Positions 8,877 to 14,446 of a DNA stretch of 34,390 bases are shown in pieces. Source of the stretch: a virus. Below the pieces are notes generated by a model. It made no database searches, was not told where the DNA came from, and saw nothing but the letters and a program-made list of their open reading frames with translations. Position 1 is the stretch's first letter. Each line of letters opens with the position of its first letter. The stretch spans positions 1-34,390 of IMG/VR virus record IMGVR_UViG_3300027754_000257; one strand, written 5' to 3'. A program made the translations under genes and the position numbers.

Positions 8877-9291
8877 GATTTTTATCCTGTAAAACTTTGG
8901 CGGCGTAAACCATTCCTGCACAAAAATATTGGTGGTCAAACATTGGGTTTTCCCCGCTTGGCATATCCTGTTTGGTCAGCCCTACCCACGGGCGCTGTAC
9001 TGCGGGTGGGGTGGGTTGTTGAACATCGTCAATCTCTCCGCAGTGGTAGCACTGCCATGTCCAACAACCTTTTTTATCGTGACAAAAGCGACACGTTACA
9101 GGCTCCTGCACTGGCAGGGGTGCGGTTTCTGCCTCTTGCAGAATTTGCTTGTACCCGATCACCTCTCCTTCAAGTTCATGGATGCGGTGCTTTAAAGCGC
9201 GTATGTCGCCTGCCGGTATGTGTGAAGCCCTCCAACTTTTGACTTCTGCTAAAGCCTCTTCGAAGTTATATGGTAATCGTGAAAATGTCAT
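8869..9291 (-). CDS. Zn-ribbon-like protein with W-x-GLT C-terminal module
   Basis: The start at 9291 (MTFSRLPYNFEEALAEVKSW) is supported by AAGGAG 5 bases upstream and gives 140 residues. Residues 30-60 are a predicted coiled coil (IRALKHRIHELEGEVIGYKQ). Residues 65-90 contain two Cys pairs (CRFC and CYHC) that look like a zinc ribbon. The C-terminal part has QRPWVGLTKQDMPSG and ends AAKVLQDKNHG, as in two neighbouring genes. It may be a nucleic-acid or protein adaptor; the function is unknown. Confidence 0.6.
   Translation of the reverse strand: MTFSRLPYNFEEALAEVKSWRASHIPAGDIRALKHRIHELEGEVIGYKQILQEAETAPLPVQEPVTCRFCHDKKGCWTWQCYHCGEIDDVQQPTPPAVQRPWVGLTKQDMPSGENPMFDHQYFCAGMVYAAKVLQDKNHG
8975..8998. 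repeat. 24-bp exact repeat (copy B) over the PWVGLT motif
   Basis: Identical to 8291-8314, 684 bp away, in the same coding frame of a different small gene. Confidence 0.85.
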
Positions 9292-9328
9292 GGTTGCTCC
9301 TTGATGTTGTAAGCGGCTCATGCTTGTG

Positions 9329-9454
9329 TCATAGTATTCCCCACAAAAAGCCAGCTACGCCAGCCAAAAATGTAATCGTCATCAACACCAAAAAGATAAT
9401 GGTCATCCAGTGCATGACCTCATCAATGAGCGTGTAATCGTCGTCATCGTTCAT
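9329..9454 (-). CDS. Small membrane protein
   Basis: This 41-residue protein starts MNDDDDYTLIDEVMHWM at an ATGA overlap with the preceding gene, with AAGGTGAC upstream. A longer reading from 9544 would lie inside the upstream gene and is rejected. An acidic N terminus is followed by a single hydrophobic segment of about 24 residues (IIFLVLMTITFLAGVAGFLW). It is probably an inner-membrane peptide of unknown role. Confidence 0.6.
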   Translation of the reverse strand: MNDDDDYTLIDEVMHWMTIIFLVLMTITFLAGVAGFLWGIL

Positions 9455-9660
9455 AACGTCACCTTTCTTGTCTTGAGTCCCCTGTGCGTGTAGCACTGCA
9501 CTGAGCCATCGTCCAACATCTTCCAGCCTGCGTTTTCTCCGCACAGCTTCTGAATCTTTTCCTCCACGGTGTCCACCTGCGCCTCATGCTCAGATGGACC
9601 GTCCAGCAGGTAAGCTGCCGACATGACCAGGGCGATGAGTGCTGCAGCAACCCAGTTCAT
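9451..9660 (-). CDS. Small exported or membrane-anchored protein
   Basis: This 69-residue protein starts ATGA-coupled to the gene before it. The N terminus (MNWVAAALIALVMSAAYLL) is a signal-anchor or signal peptide. The rest is charged and has two cysteines (KLCGENAGW and VQCYTHRG) that could form a disulfide in the periplasm. It may act in the envelope early in infection; this is inference. Confidence 0.6.
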   Translation of the reverse strand: MNWVAAALIALVMSAAYLLDGPSEHEAQVDTVEEKIQKLCGENAGWKMLDDGSVQCYTHRGLKTRKVTL

Positions 9661-9938
9661 GCTTCCACCTCGAAGTCTTCAAAGGCTTTCATGGCCTCGA
9701 TCTCAATGTCCTCGACCAAGCCAGCATCCAGTACCTCGCTGATGTCAATGCCGCCAACCAAAGCAAACTGCAACTCGCAGGTGGCAGGGTCACCTGGGCA
9801 GTCTTCAGTCTCGCGCTCCTCTTTCTCGATGAGCGTGTAGCAGGTCATTACCAACCCACGCGATGTCTCAAACTGAGACTCAAACAGACCCTTCAGGTCT
9901 TCCTTGGTTGGCTTGTAGCCAGATGTCCAGATTGTCAT
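9657..9938 (-). CDS. Acidic hypothetical protein
   Basis: This 93-residue protein has AAAGGAC before the ATG, about 8 bases away. It is acidic, especially at the C terminus (GLVEDIEIEAMKAFEDFEVEA), with two cysteines near CPGDPATC. A hairpin with a UACG loop lies between it and the upstream gene. Highly acidic early phage proteins can act as DNA mimics or host-protein inhibitors, but nothing specific supports this here. Confidence 0.6.
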   Translation of the reverse strand: MTIWTSGYKPTKEDLKGLFESQFETSRGLVMTCYTLIEKEERETEDCPGDPATCELQFALVGGIDISEVLDAGLVEDIEIEAMKAFEDFEVEA

Positions 9939-9953
9939 GGTGATGTCCTTTCT

Positions 9954-9967
9954 GGGGCCGTAGCCCC
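9954..9967 (-). promoter_or_regulatory. GC hairpin with UACG tetraloop in leftward mRNA
   Basis: On the minus strand the RNA reads GGGGC-UACG-GCCCC, a 5-bp all-GC stem with a loop of the very stable cUNCGg class. It lies in the 38-bp gap between the first two genes of the operon, just before the ribosome binding site of the second. It is more likely an mRNA stability or processing element than a terminator, because no U-run follows. Confidence 0.5.
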
Positions 9968-9976
9968 GTGGGTTGA

Positions 9977-10234
9977 TTACTTACGCTCAACAGTGCCGAC
10001 CAGTTCGCCTTCAGTGATGGCAAACAGAATTGCTTTGGCAATGTTGAGGGTTTGACGGGCACGCTCCACATCGTTGTAGAGCATCAGTTCTTGGGCATCT
10101 GACATCAGGCCAGCAACAACCATGTTGCCGCCAGAGAATTTGTAAGTGATGGATTGCTTGACCTGTTGGATGTATTCCGCAATGTCGGCTACGCCGTACA
10201 TGGTCAGGTTGCGATTTGGTGTTGCAGTTGTCAT
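9977..10234 (-). CDS. First gene of leftward operon, hypothetical
   Basis: This 85-residue protein has AGGAAAA before the ATG and lies about 43 bases downstream of the predicted leftward transcription start. It is mostly helical (YIQQVKQSITYKFSGGNMVV, then LNIAKAILFAITEGELVGTVERK), with no recognised motif. As the first gene behind the operator-controlled promoter it should be the most strongly expressed of the operon. It is not an obvious repressor. Confidence 0.6.
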   Translation of the reverse strand: MTTATPNRNLTMYGVADIAEYIQQVKQSITYKFSGGNMVVAGLMSDAQELMLYNDVERARQTLNIAKAILFAITEGELVGTVERK

Positions 10235-10283
10235 GATGTTTTCCTGGTTAAGACCCTATGCACAGTGCGAGGGCTTAGGTAGG

Positions 10284-10311
10284 ATTCTAGCGAGTTGCTA
10301 GTACAGGTCAA
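10284..10311 (-). promoter_or_regulatory. Leftward promoter
   Basis: Read on the minus strand, TTGACC (10311-10306) is followed by 16 bases and TAGAAT (10289-10284), matching the sigma70 consensus at five of six bases in each hexamer. Transcription would start near 10277 and serve the eleven-gene leftward operon. The 13-bp operator at 10288-10300 overlaps the -10 element. Confidence 0.65.
10288..10300. promoter_or_regulatory. Operator O1
   Basis: TAGCGAGTTGCTA is an inverted repeat with TAGC/GCTA arms, extended to CTAGC...GCTAG at 10287-10301. It has the same length and arms as the site at 10386-10398, and its outer TA forms the start of the leftward -10 element. A regulator bound here would block the leftward promoter. 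Confidence 0.65.
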
Positions 10312-10340
10312 GGCTTTCAGCAAAAATATTTCAACTGAAA

Positions 10341-10352
10341 ACCCTTAAGGGT
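10341..10352. promoter_or_regulatory. 12-bp perfect palindrome in the divergent control region
   Basis: ACCCTTAAGGGT is a perfect palindrome between the two promoters. Just before it, TTTCAG (10315-10320) and CTGAAA (10335-10340) form a second inverted repeat. These could bind a second regulator or a host protein. No partner is identified. Confidence 0.4.
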
Positions 10353-10371
10353 AAACACCTAGCCAAATTCC

Positions 10372-10402
10372 TTGACTTGACGCTATAGCAGTCTGCTAGA
10401 CT
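10372..10402 (+). promoter_or_regulatory. Rightward promoter of the early region, probably leaderless
   Basis: TTGACT (10372-10377) and an extended -10, TGCTAGACT (TAGACT at 10397-10402), lie just before the ATG at 10410. The 19-base spacing is long but the TG extension may compensate. Transcription would start at about 10409-10410, at the start codon itself, and no Shine-Dalgarno sequence is visible. The operator at 10386-10398 overlaps the -10 element. Confidence 0.5.
10386..10398. promoter_or_regulatory. Operator O2
   Basis: TAGCAGTCTGCTA is a perfect 5-bp inverted repeat around GTC, matching O1 in length and in the TAGC/TGCTA ends. It overlaps the -10 element of the rightward promoter in the mirror arrangement to O1. 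Confidence 0.65.
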
Positions 10403-10409
10403 TCTCGGC

Positions 10410-10616
10410 ATGGAACAAAAACTTACAGCGCAGCAGCGCCAGGAACTCGCCGAGAAGGTCGGCCTCAACGAACAATGGCTGTATCAGTGTCTCAGCGGTA
10501 GGCGGGACATGAGTCCTGCAGAGGCCATCCGAGTGGAGGCTGCATCTGGCGGGACAGTCACCCGGCAGATGCTTTGCCAAGGCAACTGGGCCAAGATTTG
10601 GCCTGAGTTGGTATGA
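10410..10616 (+). CDS. YdaS/Cro-like helix-turn-helix regulator
   Basis: This 68-residue protein carries an HTH in residues 6-50 (ELAEKVGLNEQWLYQCLSGR), followed by SPAEAIRVEAASGGTVTRQ and NWAKIWPEL. This is the layout of YdaS/Cro-like phage regulators, where the last helix follows a VEAA-G-VTR motif. It is the first rightward early gene and sits beside two matching operators, so it is the natural candidate to bind them. The ATG has no Shine-Dalgarno and lies at the predicted transcription start, as in leaderless repressor mRNAs. A separate CI-type repressor was not found. Binding to O1/O2 is inference. Confidence 0.8.
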   Translation: MEQKLTAQQRQELAEKVGLNEQWLYQCLSGRRDMSPAEAIRVEAASGGTVTRQMLCQGNWAKIWPELV

Positions 10617-11149
10617 GCAATCTACAATCCCACCAGGTAATGCAGTTGCCTACTTTGGGGGTGGGCCAAGCGTCCACCTCCTCCTTTTCTCGGGTCATTG
10701 GCATTGACCCTGGCGCATCAGGCGCCATTGCTCTCCTGGTCGGCGGGGTGCTGATCAGCGTTCACGATATGCCAACCGTCACCGTGGAGCGCAACAAGGC
10801 GCAGAAACGCCAAGTCTGTCCTGCTGGACTTGCAATCTTGATGCAGCAGCTCGCACCGCACAAGGCCATTGTCGAGAAGGTAGGCGCCATGCCTGGTCAG
10901 GGTGTGTCTTCCATGTTCAGCTTTGGGCGTTCGGTTGGAATCATCGAGGGAGTGCTTGCCGCCAAGCAGATACCTGTGACCTTCACAACTCCGCAAGCCT
11001 GGCAGAAGTTGTCAGGTGCCGCCAAGGGCAAGGACGGTTCACGCCAGAGGGTCATGGAGCTGTTTCCGAGGGAAGCGCATCTCTTTGCACGGGTCAAGGA
11101 CGATGGACGCGCTGACGCTGTTTTAATCGCACTGACTACTAGTTGCTAA
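10613..11149 (+). CDS. RuvC-like Holliday junction resolvase
   Basis: This 178-residue protein begins at an ATGA overlap with the regulator gene. The RuvC/RNase H-like fold is shown by VIGIDPGASGAIALL (catalytic Asp32), AIVEKV (Glu88) and the C-terminal DDGRADAVLIAL (Asp164/Asp168), matching the Asp-Glu-Asp-Asp pattern. MPGQGVSSMFSFGRSVGIIE between them is typical of phage and bacterial RuvC-like proteins. It should cleave branched DNA made during replication or recombination before packaging. About 25 residues precede the first strand, so a later start (Met10) is possible. Confidence 0.85.
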   Translation: MSNLQSHQVMQLPTLGVGQASTSSFSRVIGIDPGASGAIALLVGGVLISVHDMPTVTVERNKAQKRQVCPAGLAILMQQLAPHKAIVEKVGAMPGQGVSSMFSFGRSVGIIEGVLAAKQIPVTFTTPQAWQKLSGAAKGKDGSRQRVMELFPREAHLFARVKDDGRADAVLIALTTSC

Positions 11150-11155
11150 GATCAA

Positions 11156-11836
11156 ATGATTCACTATCACGGGACGCCAATTACGCCAATGAAAGCCATA
11201 GAAACAATGGGCGGTAAAAACTTTTGTATTTCTTTTGCTTGCCCTAAAGATTTAAAACGTTGTTTACGTTTAGGTCAATCTTTAATGTTAGACAACGGAG
11301 CATTTAGCGCCAAAACAAGAGGATATCAATTTGACCTTAATGGGTTTTACGATTGGATTGAGCCTATTCTTGCTCACCCTCATTGGGCAGTCGTTCCAGA
11401 CGTAATTGATGGCAATGTTGATGAACAAAGAGCAATGGTTAAGTCTTGGCCTTTTCGCAAAGAGTTTGGAATTCCTGTATGGCATTTAGGTTTGCCAATT
11501 TCCTACTTGCTTGAATTGTGTGACGCTTGGGGCCGGGTTTGCTTTGGGTCTGCTGGTGAGTTTTGGCAAATCGGCACGGCAAAATGGTGTCGCAGAATGG
11601 ATGAGGCTTTCAATGCCTTGGTCAACACATACGGCAGACAAATCCCTTGGGTACATGGGATGCGGATGCTAGGTCAATCAAGTGGGCCGTGGCCTTTAGC
11701 CAGCGCGGATTCCACCAATGTTGCTCTGCATCACGCAGAATATTTACAGTGCGCTGGTTGCATGGCAAAACGCATTGATTCAACCAATCCACCAACAAAG
11801 TGGAATGTTCAACCAGTACAGGAACTTTTATGTTAA
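11156..11836 (+). CDS. TGT/DpdA-like enzyme, candidate 7-deazaguanine DNA transglycosylase
   Basis: This 226-residue protein shows the pattern of the short DpdA/tRNA-guanine transglycosylase-related phage proteins: LMLDNGAFS (Asp46), WAVVPDVIDG (81-82), PVWHLG (His110), RVCFGSAGEF (128-136), WVHGMRML (165-172) and a SADS motif (183-186; Asp185 would be the nucleophile). Known DpdA enzymes replace guanine in DNA with preQ0 or a related 7-deazaguanine. The C-terminal C-x2-C (199-202) could be part of a zinc site. It overlaps the following transporter gene by 7 bp, and a queuosine-precursor transporter beside a TGT-like enzyme strongly supports the assignment. Both genes are more A/T-rich than their neighbours, suggesting transfer as a pair. 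RNA as substrate cannot be excluded. Confidence 0.7.
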   Translation: MIHYHGTPITPMKAIETMGGKNFCISFACPKDLKRCLRLGQSLMLDNGAFSAKTRGYQFDLNGFYDWIEPILAHPHWAVVPDVIDGNVDEQRAMVKSWPFRKEFGIPVWHLGLPISYLLELCDAWGRVCFGSAGEFWQIGTAKWCRRMDEAFNALVNTYGRQIPWVHGMRMLGQSSGPWPLASADSTNVALHHAEYLQCAGCMAKRIDSTNPPTKWNVQPVQELLC

Positions 11837-12306
11837 TTGCAGCAATTTTTACCTACGCCATTGCTATGACATTGGCAAATTTATCCATTGCCACATTTGG
11901 GGTGTGGGTTAGTCCTATCAATGCTTTTATTTTTATTGGGCTTGATTTGGCATTGAGAGATTGGTTACACATCAAACTAAAAATGTGGCAAATGGGCGCA
12001 TTGATTGCCAGTACAGGACTGTTGACTTACGCGCTTAACCCTGCTGCTGGAATGATTGCTATAGCCTCTGCCCTATCTTTTATGTTGGCGGCACTTGCTG
12101 ATTGGGCGGTCTTTACAAAAATTACTGGCTCATGGTTTAAACGTGCCAATGTGTCTAATGTTGCAGGCGCTGCGGTTGATTCAATTGCTTTCCCGACAAT
12201 TGCTTTTGGCGTTTTAATGCCAGAAATTATTGCAATGCAATTTATTGCCAAAGTGTTTGGTGGAGCATTGTGGACAGCAGCAATGGCGGGTAAGGACAAT
12301 AAATGA
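11830..12306 (+). CDS. VUT/YhhQ-like queuosine-precursor transporter
   Basis: The start at 11830 gives 158 residues, with AGGAA upstream and a 7-bp overlap with the DpdA-like gene. It is almost wholly hydrophobic with about five membrane segments. The family signature is seen in the C-terminal half: NVSNVAGAAVDSIAFPTIAFG, then IAKVFGGALWT, matching the N-x-G-x-x-x-D-S and K-x-x-G-x-x-W pattern of VUT_1 (YhhQ) proteins, which import preQ0 or preQ1. It is shorter than typical bacterial YhhQ (about 220 residues), like short phage versions. Its likely job is to supply precursor base for the neighbouring enzyme. Substrate and direction are inferred from family. Confidence 0.75.
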   Translation: MLIAAIFTYAIAMTLANLSIATFGVWVSPINAFIFIGLDLALRDWLHIKLKMWQMGALIASTGLLTYALNPAAGMIAIASALSFMLAALADWAVFTKITGSWFKRANVSNVAGAAVDSIAFPTIAFGVLMPEIIAMQFIAKVFGGALWTAAMAGKDNK

Positions 12307-12530
12307 CATCACTTCAAAGCAGTGAGCGCCAAACGCTCAAGGCCCACATCCTTTACCTCAACGCTGAACTGGAGAAGTCTCGCCGCCAGTGCCGTATGAA
12401 GACTGATTTGCTCCAACGCATGATGGACCCAGATGACCTAGGTCACGCGGTGAGCCAAGAGATCAGGACTTTGGTGTACCAAATTCTCATCGAAGACAGT
12501 CACAACGAAAGAGCAGCATGGAACAGATAA
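12303..12530 (+). CDS. Small coiled-coil hypothetical protein
   Basis: This 75-residue protein starts ATGA-coupled to the transporter, with AAGGA upstream. The first 45 residues are a charged helix (TLKAHILYLNAELEKSRRQC), followed by MMDPDDLGHAVSQEIRTLVY. It overlaps the nuclease gene by 13 bp. There is no recognised family; it may be an adaptor of the replication or nuclease proteins around it. Confidence 0.6.
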   Translation: MTSLQSSERQTLKAHILYLNAELEKSRRQCRMKTDLLQRMMDPDDLGHAVSQEIRTLVYQILIEDSHNERAAWNR

Positions 12531-13582
12531 CCCTACGCCCGAGCGCAGCTGCACGATGGATTGCTTGCCCTGCAAGTGTCCAACTGTCAGCTAGGATGCC
12601 AAAGGGAGAGTCAGGCGCTGCCGCCCAGCGTGGCACTGCGATTCACTCTCTGAGTGAAAGCTGTTTCTTAACCTCCAGCGCACCAGAGGAGTGGCTTGGC
12701 ATTGACGTTGAAGGCGTTAAGATGGACGAGGACGCCATCACTTACGCCAGGAAGCACCTGGACTACATTGAGACAGAGGAGCTGCGCCTGGGCAATGTGT
12801 TTGTGGAGCAGTTTGTCACAGCCTACGAGTCTCCCGCGGTGAAGGTGGCGGGTACTGCTGATGTCTTGGGCTGGTCAGATGACACTGGCGAATTCATCAT
12901 TGGTGACTTGAAGACAGGCCGGGGATACGTTGACGCTGACAGTGACCAGATGCGTATTTACGCCTTGGGCGGGATGCGTTTGGCGAAGAAGCAATTCAAG
13001 ACAGTGACGATGACCATTGTGCAGCCAATGCATGGCGTCAACCGCAGTCACACCATGACAGTGCCTGACCTGCTACGCTGGGAAGCGCAGACGCTGATAC
13101 CCGCCATCCAGGCTGCGATGGCCACCACAGCCGAGGCAGTGCCATCTGAAGCTGCTTGTCAGTGGTGTCCTGCTAAGGCAATATGCCCAGCGCACATCGA
13201 ACCCTTCAACATTATGAGCGTGGCGCAGGAACCACCAGCACTAAGTGATGAGCAGCTGACATCGTTCCTGGACAACATCAGCAAGGTAGAGGGATTCATC
13301 AAGGCATTGGAAACCTATGCCACCAAGCGCATTGCAGATGGTGCAAGCCTTCGCGGTTGGCAGATGGGTCCAAAGAAGTCTACAAGGAAGTGGACTGATG
13401 AGCAGGAAACTGCTCTTGCACTGCACGAAGCTGGTCTGACATCAATGCAGATTTACCCCAAAGAAATCATATCTCCAGCAGTTGCCGAGAAACTGCTTGG
13501 AGATAAAACAGTCACGGAAACCTTGACTTCCAAGGTGTCTAGTGGACTCACACTCTGTCGTAGCTACGGCATTGGTGAGTAA
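12518..13582 (+). CDS. DUF2800-type PD-(D/E)XK exonuclease with Fe-S cysteines
   Basis: This 354-residue protein has the RecB/Cas4-type nuclease motifs in order: GTAIHSLSE (His43), VAGTADVLGW (Asp115), IIGDLKTG (Asp130-x-Lys132) and QMRIYALG (Gln144). A Cys at 18 (WIACPAS) and three late cysteines (CQWCPAKAIC; 214, 217, 223) reproduce the one-plus-three arrangement of the iron-sulfur cluster in Cas4 and AddB nucleases. The C-terminal 110 residues are an accessory domain. It lies between small early genes and the SSB-like gene, so a role in recombination or DNA processing is likely. The start overlaps the previous gene by 13 bp. Confidence 0.8.
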   Translation: MEQITLRPSAAARWIACPASVQLSARMPKGESGAAAQRGTAIHSLSESCFLTSSAPEEWLGIDVEGVKMDEDAITYARKHLDYIETEELRLGNVFVEQFVTAYESPAVKVAGTADVLGWSDDTGEFIIGDLKTGRGYVDADSDQMRIYALGGMRLAKKQFKTVTMTIVQPMHGVNRSHTMTVPDLLRWEAQTLIPAIQAAMATTAEAVPSEAACQWCPAKAICPAHIEPFNIMSVAQEPPALSDEQLTSFLDNISKVEGFIKALETYATKRIADGASLRGWQMGPKKSTRKWTDEQETALALHEAGLTSMQIYPKEIISPAVAEKLLGDKTVTETLTSKVSSGLTLCRSYGIGE

Positions 13583-13622
13583 GGCGTAAAGCGTAATTCT
13601 CAACTCTTAAAGGAAATTCGAA

Positions 13623-14219
13623 ATGCTAAATCTTTCAAATGGCAATGGCGGTGCCTACATCCGTTTTATGGCTCAGACAAAGGTCTGGGAGAACTCGGAT
13701 AAGGAGGCCATCAACATTGAGTCAATGGTGATGGACCTGGACTCAGTTCGCACCGGGTGGCTGCTGCTGGCAGTGGGACAAAGGGATTGGGTAGAGGACG
13801 CTCAAGTTGGCGTCAAGGGCAAGCAGCCCAGCCCTGACTACAAGTATGGTTTCAGCGTGAAGCTGTTCTCAAAGCCAACTGGCGTAGTGGAATGGTGCGC
13901 GAATGGCGTAGGGGTCACGAAAGGTTTCCAGGCCATTTACAACGCCTGTGATAAGGCGGCTGATGCTAACCCTGGCAAGGTGCCTGTGATCAAGTATGAG
14001 GGTGCCACCAGTTTGAAGATTGGTGCAGGGAACACGGCAATACCAAACTTCACGCTGAAGAACTGGATTAACCGTCCAGCGGCATTGGACGCTGACCCGG
14101 CAGATGCTGACTTCGAGGAGCCAGCACCAGCACCAGCGCCAGCACCAGTGCGTCAGGCTGCAAAGCCCAAGCCAGCGCCAGCGCCAGTGCAGCAGGATGA
14201 CGAGGAAATGTTTAACTGA
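13623..14219 (+). CDS. SSB-like single-stranded DNA-binding protein
   Basis: This 198-residue protein follows AAAGGAAA at a normal distance. Residues 1-150 look like a compact beta-rich domain (MVMDLDSVRTGWLLLAVGQR, YGFSVKLFSKPTG). A linker of Pro-Ala repeats (about 167-190) leads to an acidic tip ending DDEEMFN, the kind of acidic tail with a phenylalanine that SSB and T7 gp2.5 use to recruit partners. It stands between a nuclease and the primase-helicase. The fold is not proved by motif, so the call rests on the tail, linker and context. Confidence 0.65.
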   Translation: MLNLSNGNGGAYIRFMAQTKVWENSDKEAINIESMVMDLDSVRTGWLLLAVGQRDWVEDAQVGVKGKQPSPDYKYGFSVKLFSKPTGVVEWCANGVGVTKGFQAIYNACDKAADANPGKVPVIKYEGATSLKIGAGNTAIPNFTLKNWINRPAALDADPADADFEEPAPAPAPAPVRQAAKPKPAPAPVQQDDEEMFN

Positions 14220-14236
14220 CACGCAACTGACAAAGG

Positions 14237-14262
14237 AACCCGGCCTGGTGCCGGGTTTTTTT
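14237..14262 (+). terminator. Intrinsic terminator after the SSB-like gene
   Basis: AACCCGGC (14237-14244) pairs with GCCGGGTT (14250-14257) around CTGGT, and the 3' arm runs into seven Ts (14256-14262). It lies 17 bases after the SSB-like stop and would end or attenuate the first early transcript. Confidence 0.9.
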
Positions 14263-14269
14263 GCCCCCA

Positions 14270-14446
14270 ATGAATCAAGAACAATGGAATTTGCTCCTCA
14301 TTGCACTCGCTCAAAGGGTGTACCAACTGGAGCAGAGAATAAAAACAATGGAAACTGCACATGGATGCAAAACTGATTGCGGCGGCACTCGGCAGATCAA
14401 GGCCAGCAGCAAACGGAGAGTGGTTGGCGTCCTGCCCAGTAGTTGA
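14270..14446 (+). CDS. Possible small ORF overlapping the primase-helicase start
   Basis: An ATG at 14270 opens 58 codons (MNQEQWNLLLIALAQRVYQL...) starting right after the terminator and overlapping the next gene by 86 bp. The first 30 residues form a plausible amphipathic helix, but there is no ribosome binding site and the overlapping part looks like a shadow of the primase frame. It is listed only because this 98-bp gap otherwise holds nothing. Confidence 0.2.
   Translation: MNQEQWNLLLIALAQRVYQLEQRIKTMETAHGCKTDCGGTRQIKASSKRRVVGVLPSS

Noticed and set aside
9401-9544. Longer reading of the small membrane protein from 9544
   Set aside because: The added 30 residues are basic shadow sequence inside the preceding gene, and the internal ATG has the proper ATGA overlap and ribosome site.
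10235-10409. Phage attachment site or integrase target in the divergent region
   Set aside because: No integrase gene or core-type repeat pair was found; the palindromes fit operators better.
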